Source: Litorimonas sp051251645 (GTDB lineage Bacteria; Pseudomonadota; Alphaproteobacteria; Caulobacterales; Maricaulaceae). Taken from it: a DNA stretch of 64,000 nt. The DNA is taken from NCBI GenBank assembly GCA_051251645.1, contig JBPOEY010000004.1:62001-126000 (forward strand). Direction: 5' to 3'. Shown piece by piece: positions 7,335 through 16,221 of the stretch. Position numbers and translations under genes: made by a program. The notes beneath the pieces are model-generated. The model did no database searches. It had not been told where the DNA came from and saw only the letters and a program-made list of their open reading frames with translations. Each line of letters begins with the position of its first letter. Positions within the stretch are counted from its first letter, which is position 1.

Positions 7335-9296
7335 TTAGCTCGGCAATTTCGCCGTTGGTCCCGCGAGCGTGCTCCCGCCTGTACGTTTGGCCCCTTCACC
7401 GCGTGAGACGTCCTGATCCGTGGCCGGACAGAAGGACAGAACCGTGGCGTTCCGGGCGCGATCTTCTTGTCCGGGCTGGATAAATTCTAACCCGCCATCC
7501 GCTTTCTTCGCAACGATCAAATCAAGATTATCGCCGCGATCGCGGTAGAAATCTTCGAGCGGATATTCATCGGACAGTTTGGTCACGCGGAAGCGCCATC
7601 CATTCCACCAATCGCGGGTGAGCGCATCGAAGGACCGTCCGCGCGAGGTCAGCGTCCGCCCGCGTGAGGTGAACGAGATGCTTTCGTCCTCTGTCTCTCC
7701 GTCATTATTCGTGATCTGGAAAACGCGGTTGCGGCCCAGCTCTGGGCCAAATTCGACACTGACGAGGGCATTATACGCATCATTGGGAGTGGCCGAAATG
7801 ATGTGATTGAACTGGGAGTGATCAAGCGAATAGTCGGCGTTTTCAGACAGAACTTCGCCAAAGTATGTATTATGCCCATCGAGACGGGCGGCGCGTAGAC
7901 GCCGCCAGTTGGTATCCGCAATCAGCACATGAATGTTCATATCGCGCAGCGCTTTGGCGAGGCCAAGCGACCATGGGTTGGCCCCGACAATCAACACGCC
8001 ATCCCCGCCGCCAGAGCTTTGGCCAAGTGCTTTGGCGAGCGGGCCAATAAAGAACCCCGCGAAAATGACGGTCACACCGACGAGCGCAAAGGCGAGGGGC
8101 ACAAAGAGCGCGCCTTGATCAAGGCCGAGGGCTTGGAGTTCCGCAGCAAACAGGCCAGCAACGGCGACAGCGACAATCCCGCGCGGCGCGATCAGACTCA
8201 CGAGGAGACTTTCTCGCCAGTTCAAGCCTGTGCCGAGGGTCGAGAGCATGACGGCGATCGGTCGGACAAAGATCATCATCACGGCCACAAAGGCCCAGAC
8301 GCGCCATTCCAGCAAGAAGGCTTTGAGCACAGCGGGCGTCAAGGTCGCGGTCAAAATGACAAACACACCAGACACGAGAATAATCGTGATGGTTTCTTTG
8401 AACCGTCGCATTTCGACTTGGGCCGCAAATTTCAGATTGGCCATCGTCATGCCCATCGCCGTGACGGTTAGCAGGCCTGTTTCGTCGGCCAGTTTATTGG
8501 ACAAAACATAGACGGCCAGCACCCAGGCAAGCACGACGGGGGCTTTGAGGTATTCGGGAATATGCCCGCCCCGGAAGGACCACGCTAAGGCATAAGCCGA
8601 CGCAATGCCGATCACGACACCAAAGATGGCGGCAAAGGCCAATCGCCCAAAAATGGCTGCGGCAGAAACACCCGTCAGCTGGAAAACAATAATTTCGTAG
8701 CCGATCACGGCGAAGAGTGCGCCCAAAGGATCGTTCACAATCCCTTCCCATTTCAAGATATTCGCCGGGCGATGTTTGAGGTTCGCTTGGCGCAGTAACG
8801 GCATGATCACGGTCGGGCCTGTCACAACGAATAGTCCCCCGACCATCACGGCGATTAGCGGGGGCAAGCCAACGATATAATAGGCCGCGCCTGCGCCGAG
8901 CACCCACGCGATGGGTCCGCCGAGCAAGACCATGCGCATGACCGCATTACGGGCGTCTCCAAGATCGCGGAAGCGTAGGTTCAAACCGCCTTCAAACAGG
9001 ATAATCGCCACAGAGAGCCCGACGAGCGGACGATAGAGGTCGCCAAAATCATTAACCGGGTCGAGACGGAATAGCTGAATGAAATCAGCGATAGCTGTCG
9101 GTAAGTTAAGCTGCAGAAGCGCGCCAAGCAGCGGGCCGAAGATCAATCCGGCCACGGCCATCAGCACGATCGCGGGGCGTTGCAATCGCCATGCAAGCCA
9201 TTGCGCCCCAATCCCGAGAACGCCGATCAAGGCAATCTTTATCGGTAGGCTGAACGCCATGGCGTGAGCGGCATCGGCAGTGACGGAAGCGGCCAT
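7335..9296 (-). CDS. Cation:proton antiporter with C-terminal TrkA-N-like domain
   Basis: A monovalent-cation/proton antiporter of the CPA superfamily, NhaP-like, 653 aa. A dozen or so membrane segments occupy ~13-425, with 'ILFEGGLNL', 'GPTVIMPLLRQ' and 'EGIVNDPLGALFAV' (the ND pair of the transport core). Next comes a Rossmann-like cytoplasmic domain starting near GVLIVGANPWSLGLAKAL, which resembles TrkA-N but has lost the strict GxGxxG, so nucleotide binding is uncertain. Likely exports Na+ or K+ for pH and salt balance. An internal Met at residue 14 is an alternative start; the ATG used has a CGGAG upstream. Substrate cannot be read from sequence. Confidence 0.86.
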   Translation of the reverse strand: MAASVTADAAHAMAFSLPIKIALIGVLGIGAQWLAWRLQRPAIVLMAVAGLIFGPLLGALLQLNLPTAIADFIQLFRLDPVNDFGDLYRPLVGLSVAIILFEGGLNLRFRDLGDARNAVMRMVLLGGPIAWVLGAGAAYYIVGLPPLIAVMVGGLFVVTGPTVIMPLLRQANLKHRPANILKWEGIVNDPLGALFAVIGYEIIVFQLTGVSAAAIFGRLAFAAIFGVVIGIASAYALAWSFRGGHIPEYLKAPVVLAWVLAVYVLSNKLADETGLLTVTAMGMTMANLKFAAQVEMRRFKETITIILVSGVFVILTATLTPAVLKAFLLEWRVWAFVAVMMIFVRPIAVMLSTLGTGLNWRESLLVSLIAPRGIVAVAVAGLFAAELQALGLDQGALFVPLAFALVGVTVIFAGFFIGPLAKALGQSSGGGDGVLIVGANPWSLGLAKALRDMNIHVLIADTNWRRLRAARLDGHNTYFGEVLSENADYSLDHSQFNHIISATPNDAYNALVSVEFGPELGRNRVFQITNNDGETEDESISFTSRGRTLTSRGRSFDALTRDWWNGWRFRVTKLSDEYPLEDFYRDRGDNLDLIVAKKADGGLEFIQPGQEDRARNATVLSFCPATDQDVSRGEGAKRTGGSTLAGPTAKLPS

Positions 9297-9404
9297 GAAG
9301 GCTCCGAATAGCGCGGATAATCCCGCAACGAAGGGGCCGCTCTAGCGCGCAGAAGGGGGCAGGGGAAGCGGAAGGATGAGGCAATCTCATCCGATCGCAG
9401 ATGA

Positions 9405-10112
9405 TTACCCACCCATTCGCTGAATATCGAAGCCAATTTCCTGTGTTCCGTAGCGACCATTGTCATAATCATCGATCCGATTTTGGAAAAACTCAATCAG
9501 ATGGGTGTAGGTGGCTTGGAATAACGGGGTCAGCCCCCCTTCAGTCACGGGTTGGGCGACGCGAATTTCTGCCCCGTCTTCAATCCGCACGAACATACTG
9601 TCGCCCTCTTTGCGACAGGTCATGACCAAGCGAATAAAATCCATATCTTCTGACACCCGCACGGCGAGGCCAAAGCTCATGGGTTTGAGCGGCAGGTACC
9701 CTTTGCCGGCGACTGAAAACGCCGCGGACTGATAGTTCTTGGCTGAAAAGCGGCCTTCTGGCGGGACCAGATAGACGCAGCCGGGTTCACGGCTGAGCCA
9801 GGCGCAAAATTCATCGCGCAGCGTTTCGGCAAGACTTCGAATACGCGCGTAATTGTCGAAACTTCGCGTGCCATAAGCTTGGGCGACGTCGAAGAGGGCT
9901 TGCAGACGCGGGCCGTGATCCGCGTGAGTGGGCAAACTATCCGGATCTTCGATCGGCAGGCCGTCTGCTGTGGGGCGGGCAAGATCTAAGTCTTTTGCAT
10001 TCTTCTTATCAGCCGTTGTCGGTGTGGCCTCGCCAATGATTCCGTCATCCTTCGCCGTTTTCGATTTCGTTGCTTTTTGATTGGATGGGGTTTTTGGAGT
10101 CTTTTTGGACAT
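9405..10112 (-). CDS. Conserved hypothetical protein with disordered Lys/Thr-rich N-terminus
   Basis: I do not recognise this 235-aa protein. The first ~50 residues are low-complexity and basic (SKKTPKTPSNQKATKSKTAKD), the rest is a soluble alpha/beta domain containing 'ARIRSLAETLRDEFCAWL', 'YLVPPEGRFSAKNYQSAAF' and a C-terminal 'FFQNRIDDYDNGRYGTQEIGF'. No signal peptide or membrane segment. I prefer the ATG at MSKKTPK; an in-frame GTG would add 15 residues. It is the first gene of a minus-strand run that continues with the antiporter and PBP, but no link to their functions can be shown. Confidence 0.7.
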   Translation of the reverse strand: MSKKTPKTPSNQKATKSKTAKDDGIIGEATPTTADKKNAKDLDLARPTADGLPIEDPDSLPTHADHGPRLQALFDVAQAYGTRSFDNYARIRSLAETLRDEFCAWLSREPGCVYLVPPEGRFSAKNYQSAAFSVAGKGYLPLKPMSFGLAVRVSEDMDFIRLVMTCRKEGDSMFVRIEDGAEIRVAQPVTEGGLTPLFQATYTHLIEFFQNRIDDYDNGRYGTQEIGFDIQRMGG

Positions 10113-10262
10113 GGCGCTGCGGTGCGATTTGAGCGCGGCTCTGTCAAGATAAAGCACGCAATCAAACTCGCCTGTCAGGCGTATTTGGCACGGCGCTTGA
10201 ATAGTGAAGGGGGTAAGCCGGGACGTGTGTCGTGGCGCAAAGAACAGCGGAAACGACCTCTC

Positions 10263-10688
10263 ATGGCAACTTATTCAATCAAACCTCTTCTTCTTGCTAT
10301 CACGCTCACGGGCGCAGTTTTGCCAGCACACGCTTTGGCAGGTCCGGCCGCGACTGCGGTGAACACTTCTGTTGAAAGGTGGGACGTGATCGCGCCGCGC
10401 GCCGATGTGAGCCCTGTTGTCTCCCATATTGATGTGACGCCGGGTCAAGGCTTTGATGCGCCGGGCACCGTCATCCCGATGGCAATCAAAATCCCATCCC
10501 GTGACGATTTTAAGGCGTCTGTCCAGCCGACAGAAATGTGGGACGTCATGTCTAAAGTGGCCCCGGCTAAAGTTGTTAGTGTGTCGCATATGGACATCCA
10601 ACCGGGTCAGTCTTTTGATTATCCCGCGGCCTCATCATTGACACTGGGCGCGGATGTGCTGTCAGCGATGAGCACACCAGACGTTTAG
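10263..10688 (+). CDS. Small exported protein with an internal duplication
   Basis: Unrecognised 141-aa secreted protein. A signal peptide is evident (LLLAITLTGAVLPAHALA, cleavage near residue 26). The mature part holds two copies of a ~27-residue unit: WDVIAPRADVSPVVSHIDV..GQGFD (40-65) and WDVMSKVAPAKVVSVSHMDI..GQSFD (93-119). Each has W-D-V, S-H-x-D and P-G-Q-x-F-D at matching spacing. The long upstream in-frame extension overlaps the neighbouring minus-strand gene and does not look like protein, so I use the ATG before the signal peptide. Possible periplasmic binding or surface role; function unknown. Confidence 0.72.
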   Translation: MATYSIKPLLLAITLTGAVLPAHALAGPAATAVNTSVERWDVIAPRADVSPVVSHIDVTPGQGFDAPGTVIPMAIKIPSRDDFKASVQPTEMWDVMSKVAPAKVVSVSHMDIQPGQSFDYPAASSLTLGADVLSAMSTPDV

Positions 10689-10699
10689 ACCGCCCTGAG

Positions 10700-10722
10700 A
10701 GGAGACGCAGACCGTCTCTTTT
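10700..10722 (+). terminator. Probable weak terminator after the duplicated exported protein
   Basis: GAGACG / CGTCTC stem with a 5-base loop, followed by only four T, 12 bases past the stop codon. Confidence 0.5.
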
Positions 10723-10809
10723 ACCGTCTTATTGGCATGGAAGTTGAATGACGAAGAACAATAGGATGTGGCTTTATCGAGCTTTGCCATGTCACTTTGG
10801 AGACCGAAA

Positions 10810-11532
10810 ATGGCGAAACTCACGATCAAAACACTCACGATTATCGCGCTGACCGGAACAAGTCTTTCGGGCTGTGCTGTGATTGGTGGGGTGGCAGATG
10901 GCGCTTGGAGCGGAACAAAATCTGTTGCTCGCTTTATTAGCACACCGGTCCGTGCCCTGTTACGGGACGCGCCGAAACAAGACACGCAATTTGCTGAGGT
11001 CGCCGTTGACGTAGAGACTGTGACGCCCGCGGACGCGGTCATAGACGACATGACCGCAGAAGATGAGGACAAGATCGACATGATGGCCGAAACCGTTGTC
11101 GACGTGAAACCCACACAAGTGCTGGGCGCGACAACAATGGTAATGCCGATCAATCCGTCTGTGGCGAAAACGTCGACGACAAACACATCTATGACAACAT
11201 CATGGGCCCGTGAACTATCGACGCAGAAATCTGTGGAGATCATTGAAACGGTCGATATTTCAGATTTTAAATCGATCGACGTCGTGACAGTTGGACCCGT
11301 GTCCTATGTCCGCACTGACGGGGCAGGGTCGCTGGAAGACTGGCAGACCTGTGATGTTGAAGCGGGTGGATTCTGGACATTCGACGCAGCAAACACCGAT
11401 GGGTCTGTGAATCCGAAATTCGAGAGCTGCATGCAAACCAAAAATTATGTTCAAGAGACGCAATTGAACGATGTGATGATGACGGCGCTTAAGGCCGATG
11501 AGCCGGCCACGGCGCTTAAACCTCTGCCATAA
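10810..11532 (+). CDS. Predicted lipoprotein of unknown function
   Basis: A 240-aa protein with a lipoprotein signal: MAKLTIKTLTIIALTGTSLSGC, lipobox LSGC with Cys22. After it come a short basic amphipathic stretch (SGTKSVARFISTPVRALL), an acidic Asp/Met/Thr-rich linker (~60-130), and a C-terminal domain with two Cys (WQTCDVEAGGFWTFD and FESCMQTKNY). No family recognised. An upstream in-frame ATG would add 14 residues before the signal and is less likely. It follows the exported duplicated-repeat gene on the same strand and could share an envelope role. Confidence 0.68.
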   Translation: MAKLTIKTLTIIALTGTSLSGCAVIGGVADGAWSGTKSVARFISTPVRALLRDAPKQDTQFAEVAVDVETVTPADAVIDDMTAEDEDKIDMMAETVVDVKPTQVLGATTMVMPINPSVAKTSTTNTSMTTSWARELSTQKSVEIIETVDISDFKSIDVVTVGPVSYVRTDGAGSLEDWQTCDVEAGGFWTFDAANTDGSVNPKFESCMQTKNYVQETQLNDVMMTALKADEPATALKPLP

Positions 11533-11541
11533 GCATCGGCT

Positions 11542-12435
11542 CTAAGGGCGCGGTATAGCCTCTAAAGCCGCGCGAAGGCCGTCTTTATAATTTGAAAAAC
11601 GCGGTTCCCACCCGAGCCGCGTTTTTGCACGCGATATGTCGATGCGTTTCGTTTCGGCGTAAAAACTACGCGCCATGGCAGAAACGGACGGATCATTCAG
11701 ATCCACCGTTAGGGGTGTATCGCAGCCGATGAGCTGTGCTGCATAGGCCATGACCTCACCGGGCGCGGCGGGCTGACCATCGGCAATATTATAAATATCT
11801 TGCGGGCTGGGCCGTGCGATCGACGCCATCAGTGCCGTGACAATATCGTCCACATGAATGCGGTTCACGACATGACCCGGTGCGTCGATGATCCGGGCCT
11901 TGCCGGATCGAATGCGCTCGAAGGGCGCGCGTCCGGGGCCATAAATGCCCGCGAGCCGGAAAATCTGTGTTGCCGGGTGGGTTTCTAACCAGCTTAATTC
12001 TGCGGCCGCGCGCGCAGATCCGCGTGCAAGGCTTGGCGCGGGGGCTTCGCCCTCAAAGGCCCATTGACCGCCCCGGTCGCCGTAAACGCTCGTCGCGGAA
12101 AGATAGCCGATCCAAGCGGCTTGGCTCTGAGCGCCGCCCAACGCCCCAAGGACTGGGTCTAATCCATCTTTAGACGGTGGCACAGAACTGAGCACAATGT
12201 CAGCGCTTGCAAAGGCCTCACGCATGGCTTCTGAGCCGAACCGAAGCGCCCCTTTACCCGCCTCATCACGACGGGTCGTAAAGTATACGTCTGCCCCAGC
12301 CTTGACCAGCACGGGGGCGAGGGCGCGCGCCACATAGCCATAACCGATGAGTAGAACCGCCGCACCGTTACGCGCGCGGGCGGGCTGCGGCACAAGGGGC
12401 GCGGCAGGTAACTGTAATGTAACGCGCGGGCGCAT
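11542..12435 (-). CDS. NAD(P)-dependent epimerase/oxidoreductase (atypical SDR, YeeZ-like)
   Basis: A 297-aa extended short-chain dehydrogenase-type protein. The dinucleotide loop GYGYVARAL is at 31-39, after a loose N-terminal tail; 'YLSATSVYGDRGG' and 'FRLAGIYGPGR' are the epimerase-like core motifs, and 'NRIHVDDIVTAL' and 'YNIADGQPA' follow. There is no clean YxxxK pair after VYGD, which is why I place it with atypical SDRs such as YeeZ. Substrate unknown. The C-terminus ends 9 bases from the convergent lipoprotein gene. Confidence 0.8.
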   Translation of the reverse strand: MRPRVTLQLPAAPLVPQPARARNGAAVLLIGYGYVARALAPVLVKAGADVYFTTRRDEAGKGALRFGSEAMREAFASADIVLSSVPPSKDGLDPVLGALGGAQSQAAWIGYLSATSVYGDRGGQWAFEGEAPAPSLARGSARAAAELSWLETHPATQIFRLAGIYGPGRAPFERIRSGKARIIDAPGHVVNRIHVDDIVTALMASIARPSPQDIYNIADGQPAAPGEVMAYAAQLIGCDTPLTVDLNDPSVSAMARSFYAETKRIDISRAKTRLGWEPRFSNYKDGLRAALEAIPRP

Positions 12436-12472
12436 TGTCGCGGTGATCTCCGATCCCGTATAGCGCGCCTCT

Positions 12473-13174
12473 ATGACACGGTTTTCTTATATCCTTCTTT
12501 CTGTCCTTGCAGGCGGGCTGGCAAGTGTTGCGACAGGATCAGTTGCATTTTCTGCGGACCTCACACCACAACTGGACGCGCGACATAAAGCGTGTCTGGA
12601 ACGGATCGCCCTTGACCCAGACGTCGCCTATGAAGAGGCGATGATCTGGCGCGACCAAGGCGGCGGTCGTCGCGCGCGACATTGCGAGGCGATGGCCTTG
12701 TTTGCGCTCGGTCACGAAAGTGAAGCCGCGAACCGGCTTGATGAATTGGCCGATAGCCGCGACGGCGGTTCCAAAGAAATGCGTTTGAACTTCCGCGCCG
12801 AAGCGGCGAACTTTTGGCTTGCAGCGCAGGAAGCGGACAAAGCGTTTGCCTCCGCAACGGCGGGTCTCAAATATGATGCGCAGAACGCAGATTTACGGAT
12901 TGCACGCGCCCGCGCGCATGTGATGCAGGCGGATCTTGAGCAGGCTGAAGGGGAACTCACGCTGCTGCTTGTGCAGCACCCCGGTCATTCAGAAGCCTTG
13001 CGCTATCGGGCGGATGTGCGTTTACGCCAAAATCGTTTGGTTGCCGCTAAAACGGATATAAATGCGTCTCTGACGTCTGATCCGACCTCGGTCGAAACGG
13101 CCTTGCTGCGGGGGCATATCAATGAGGCGATCCGGCTGGCCGCCCTCGACGTGGATGCAGAAGAGACCGAATAG
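12473..13174 (+). CDS. Exported tetratricopeptide-repeat protein
   Basis: 233 aa with an N-terminal signal peptide (YILLSVLAGGLASVATGSVAFSA). The mature part is all-helical with TPR-like pairs: 'RARHCEAMALFALGHESEAANRL', 'FWLAAQEADKAFASATAGLKYDAQNADLRIARARAHVM' and 'EALRYRADVRLRQNRLVAAKTDINASLTSDP'. Such proteins usually scaffold complexes in the periplasm. Divergently transcribed from the SDR gene across only 37 bases. No specific partner can be named. Confidence 0.78.
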   Translation: MTRFSYILLSVLAGGLASVATGSVAFSADLTPQLDARHKACLERIALDPDVAYEEAMIWRDQGGGRRARHCEAMALFALGHESEAANRLDELADSRDGGSKEMRLNFRAEAANFWLAAQEADKAFASATAGLKYDAQNADLRIARARAHVMQADLEQAEGELTLLLVQHPGHSEALRYRADVRLRQNRLVAAKTDINASLTSDPTSVETALLRGHINEAIRLAALDVDAEETE

Positions 13175-13249
13175 ACGCTATTCGGTCTCGGCTCTATGTC
13201 CGCAAACTAAACCGCGTTAGTCTCTTTTTATCATCGAAAGGACTGACCC

Positions 13250-13621
13250 ATGATTGCATATACAACCATTGGCACCAATGATTTGGCGCGCGCGACCGCG
13301 TTTTACGGCGACCTATTGTCTGAGTTAGGCGCGAAACAAGGGTGGTCGTCTGATACATTTGTCGGCTTTGGTGTGGCCCCAGACCAACCGCAATTTGCCC
13401 TCTGCACCCCTTACGATAAAGGACCTGCAACACATGGTAATGGCGCGATGGTTGCGCTGTCCGTCGGGTCGAAAGAAAAGGTCGAGTCGATGCACGCCAA
13501 GGCGCTGAAACTCGGGGCGACCGATGAGGGTGAACCAGGCGTGCGTGCCGAAGCCTTCTACATGGCTTACTTTCGCGATCTTGATGGCAATAAAATCGCG
13601 CTGTTTACGCCCAACAGCTAG
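13250..13621 (+). CDS. VOC (glyoxalase/dioxygenase fold) protein
   Basis: A 123-aa single-module vicinal-oxygen-chelate protein. It shows the beta-alpha-beta-beta-beta repeats with 'MIAYTTIGTNDLARATAFYGDLL' at the start and 'AFYMAYFRDLDGNKIALF' at the end, as in glyoxalase-like lyases. A candidate metal ligand is E in the second half, but the usual first His is replaced near TTIGT, so the reaction is unknown. GAAAGGACTG precedes the ATG. Confidence 0.84.
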   Translation: MIAYTTIGTNDLARATAFYGDLLSELGAKQGWSSDTFVGFGVAPDQPQFALCTPYDKGPATHGNGAMVALSVGSKEKVESMHAKALKLGATDEGEPGVRAEAFYMAYFRDLDGNKIALFTPNS

Positions 13622-13627
13622 GGGCTG

Positions 13628-13650
13628 CCTGAGCGGTTTGCCCGCTCAGG
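13628..13650. terminator. Hairpin between convergent genes
   Basis: CCTGAGCGG / CCGCTCAGG, 9 bp with a 5-base loop, sits between the VOC and peptidase stop codons. No T tract on either side, so a terminator role is only probable. Confidence 0.5.
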
Positions 13651-13652
13651 GG

Positions 13653-16046
13653 TTACTCGCCCTCGTTTAGATCCAATGTGTCGAGGAAAAATTCCAACAA
13701 TTGCCGATCACGGTGAATGCGCGCGCTTTGCGCCCGGAACCCGTGCTTTTCGCCGGGATAGGTCATCAGGCGCAAATTATGACGCCCTTGCTTCTGCATG
13801 GCATCAACGAGCTTCACTGTGTGGCGGAAGACAACATTGTCATCGGCCATGCCGTGTATGAGAAGCACAGGTTCCGTCAGCCCCTCCAAATGCGCAAAGA
13901 CGGAGCCGTCTTCGTAGGCACCCGCCGTGTAGTTCGGGTTATCGGTCCGCGGGTCGCCGAGATAGCGTTCCGTATAAGCGGTATCGTAAAGCGTCCAATC
14001 CGTGACCGGCGCGCCGGACACGCCGGACGCATAGAGATCGGTCTGTCCCAGCATCATCAGCGTCATGTAGCCGCCATAAGACCAGCCATAAATACCCATA
14101 CGGTCCGGATCGATAAAGTCTTGCTGCTTGAGCCACTCCGCGCCGAGGGTCTGATCGACGACTTCGGCTCGGCCCAAGGCACGATAAAGAACATCCTCGA
14201 ATGCTTTGCCGCGATTGATGCTGCCGCGTCCATCTAATTGAAACACGACAAAGCCGTGATGCGCCAACATGCGCGCAAGATGTTTGCGCTGCCAGCGGTT
14301 CATCACGCGTTGCACGCCCGGTCCGCCATAAACGATGGTGACGGAGGCGCGCTGCTCGCCCGGTTTCAGGTCCAGAGGCTTATAAAGTTGATAGTGCAGG
14401 GGGAAGCCATCTTCGGCGGTCAGAGTCCCATATTCAGGCGTGATATGCCCGGCAAGATAGGGCGCATAGGGATGGTCCCCGTTAAGCGCATTTTCTGACA
14501 GCCACGTCAGCGGTGTGCCGTCGGCCTCAAAGGATCGAACCTGTGAGGGGGTGTTATCATTGCTATGGCTGCCGAGGTAGCGAGAGCAGTCCTTGTTAAA
14601 GGCGCCGCCGTGTTGGCCTTCGCCTGTCGTGATCTGCGTTGCTTCTGGTGTGCCAGACAGGATGATTTCGGTCGTGTCCGGGTCAATATTTGCGGCTGGG
14701 GTTCCAGGGTCCACTTTGAAAATATGAGTAGAAACCGGACGATCGCGCCAACCGGTTAGGTAGAGCGAGCCATCGGCGGCGGTGCAGCGAATATCATCGA
14801 CCAAAAGACCCGCCGGGGTCAGCGCCGTCACGCTGTCTGCCGTAATTTCAAAATAGCGGCGCATGCCGTCGCGCTCGCTAATCATACGAAGTCCGCCCTC
14901 GACGGGTTTAAAGTCGGACCGGATATTCAGCCATGTCTCGCTCGTTTCTTGATAGAAAACGTCGGAGCTATAATCTGTCAGATCAACTTTATAGATCGTG
15001 TGCGTCTTGTGATCGCGGGTCAGCACACCCGCATAAAGTGATTTACTGTCCGGTGACCACGCAACACGCGTCAGATAAATATCCGCATCATCTCCAAGGT
15101 CAACCCAGCGGGTCCGGTTCGAATTGGTCCTGACGACACCCAGCTTAACCGTCGCATTATCCGTGCCTGCAAAGGGGTAGCGTTGATCCAATGTGGTGAT
15201 ACCATCGGGACCAATATTGGCGCGCGTTTCAACCTCAATCGGGCTTTCATCAATCTGTGTATAGGCGACGCGGCGGCTATCGGGCGAGATCCAATAGCCC
15301 GTGTTGCGGCCCAATTCTTCCTGCACAACAAACGATGCGGTGGCGTTACGGATCGTGTCCGTTGCGCTGTCTGTCAGCTGACGTTCTAGTCCGGTCTCAA
15401 GCTCTTTTACATACAGCTCATTGTCCCGCACATAGGCCACGAGTGTGCCGTCCTTTGACACTTTTGGGTCAGTCTCAAATGCAGGTGTGGCCGTGACTTG
15501 GCGCGCTTCGCTTGTGTCCAGATCATAGAGATAAATGTCGCCGCCGAGCGGGAACATTAGCAGGCTATCGCCGACCCAGCTATAGCTCACAATTCCGCTG
15601 GCATAGAGGCGCGCGCGTTCACGGCGGTTTTTTTCTTCTTCGGACAATTCTTCCGGCGCACCGAGCAGGTCGGTGGAACTGACCAGCAAGCGGCCTTCAC
15701 CCGTTTCAATATCATAAGCCCAGAGGTCCTGCTGTCGGGCATCATCTTCGCGCCCTTGCAGGACGGTGACAAATTCACCGGACGGCGCGATCCGCGCGCG
15801 CGAAAGCGATGTTCCGTCAATCGAGGGGCTGGCATGGATTCGTTCTGGTGTCAGGCGACCTGGACCGGGGTCCGCTTTCAAATAGCTACGACGTTGGGCC
15901 TTAGGGGTGAGAGCTTCAGACGCGGCCTTTTGCAGGGCCGGGACGGTCTGGTTAGTGTCCGCGTCGCCAGTGTCGCTCTCCGTGCCACTGGAACAGGCCG
16001 CGACAGTTGCGCTCAGTAGCAATATAGACATCAAGCGAAAGCGCAT
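13653..16046 (-). CDS. S9 prolyl oligopeptidase-family lipoprotein (DPP-IV-like)
   Basis: A 797-aa exported serine peptidase that should remove N-terminal X-Pro dipeptides or similar. It begins with a lipoprotein signal (MRFRLMSILLLSATVAAC, Cys18). Residues ~60-540 make an eight-bladed propeller with repeated 'AWSPDSK' and 'YLYDLDTSEARQVT' blades; 'VVQEELGR' is the Glu motif that binds the substrate amino end in DPP-IV. The alpha/beta hydrolase part carries GWSYGGYM (Ser656), MADDNVVF (Asp, ~732) and GEKHGF (His, ~767). I start at MRFRLM, which has TTTGGAGA upstream, rather than the earlier in-frame codon. Confidence 0.91.
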   Translation of the reverse strand: MRFRLMSILLLSATVAACSSGTESDTGDADTNQTVPALQKAASEALTPKAQRRSYLKADPGPGRLTPERIHASPSIDGTSLSRARIAPSGEFVTVLQGREDDARQQDLWAYDIETGEGRLLVSSTDLLGAPEELSEEEKNRRERARLYASGIVSYSWVGDSLLMFPLGGDIYLYDLDTSEARQVTATPAFETDPKVSKDGTLVAYVRDNELYVKELETGLERQLTDSATDTIRNATASFVVQEELGRNTGYWISPDSRRVAYTQIDESPIEVETRANIGPDGITTLDQRYPFAGTDNATVKLGVVRTNSNRTRWVDLGDDADIYLTRVAWSPDSKSLYAGVLTRDHKTHTIYKVDLTDYSSDVFYQETSETWLNIRSDFKPVEGGLRMISERDGMRRYFEITADSVTALTPAGLLVDDIRCTAADGSLYLTGWRDRPVSTHIFKVDPGTPAANIDPDTTEIILSGTPEATQITTGEGQHGGAFNKDCSRYLGSHSNDNTPSQVRSFEADGTPLTWLSENALNGDHPYAPYLAGHITPEYGTLTAEDGFPLHYQLYKPLDLKPGEQRASVTIVYGGPGVQRVMNRWQRKHLARMLAHHGFVVFQLDGRGSINRGKAFEDVLYRALGRAEVVDQTLGAEWLKQQDFIDPDRMGIYGWSYGGYMTLMMLGQTDLYASGVSGAPVTDWTLYDTAYTERYLGDPRTDNPNYTAGAYEDGSVFAHLEGLTEPVLLIHGMADDNVVFRHTVKLVDAMQKQGRHNLRLMTYPGEKHGFRAQSARIHRDRQLLEFFLDTLDLNEGE

Positions 16047-16221
16047 GGCCGGGTCTCCAAAGGGATTAAGTCTCTCTCGCTTACGCGCCGCGCTGAGCGA
16101 CCGCAACCACCGCCCCTCGGCCTATTGGGGCAAGATCGCCCTTACATCGCCGTCAATATCACCCCCAGCGTGCAGGCTGCGCGGACTTGCCAGCGCGAGC
16201 CTTGCCCCCGATAAGCAACCC

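Noticed and set aside
10077..10262. N-terminal extension of the duplicated-repeat protein
   Set aside because: Would place sequence before a clear signal peptide and overlaps the opposite gene.
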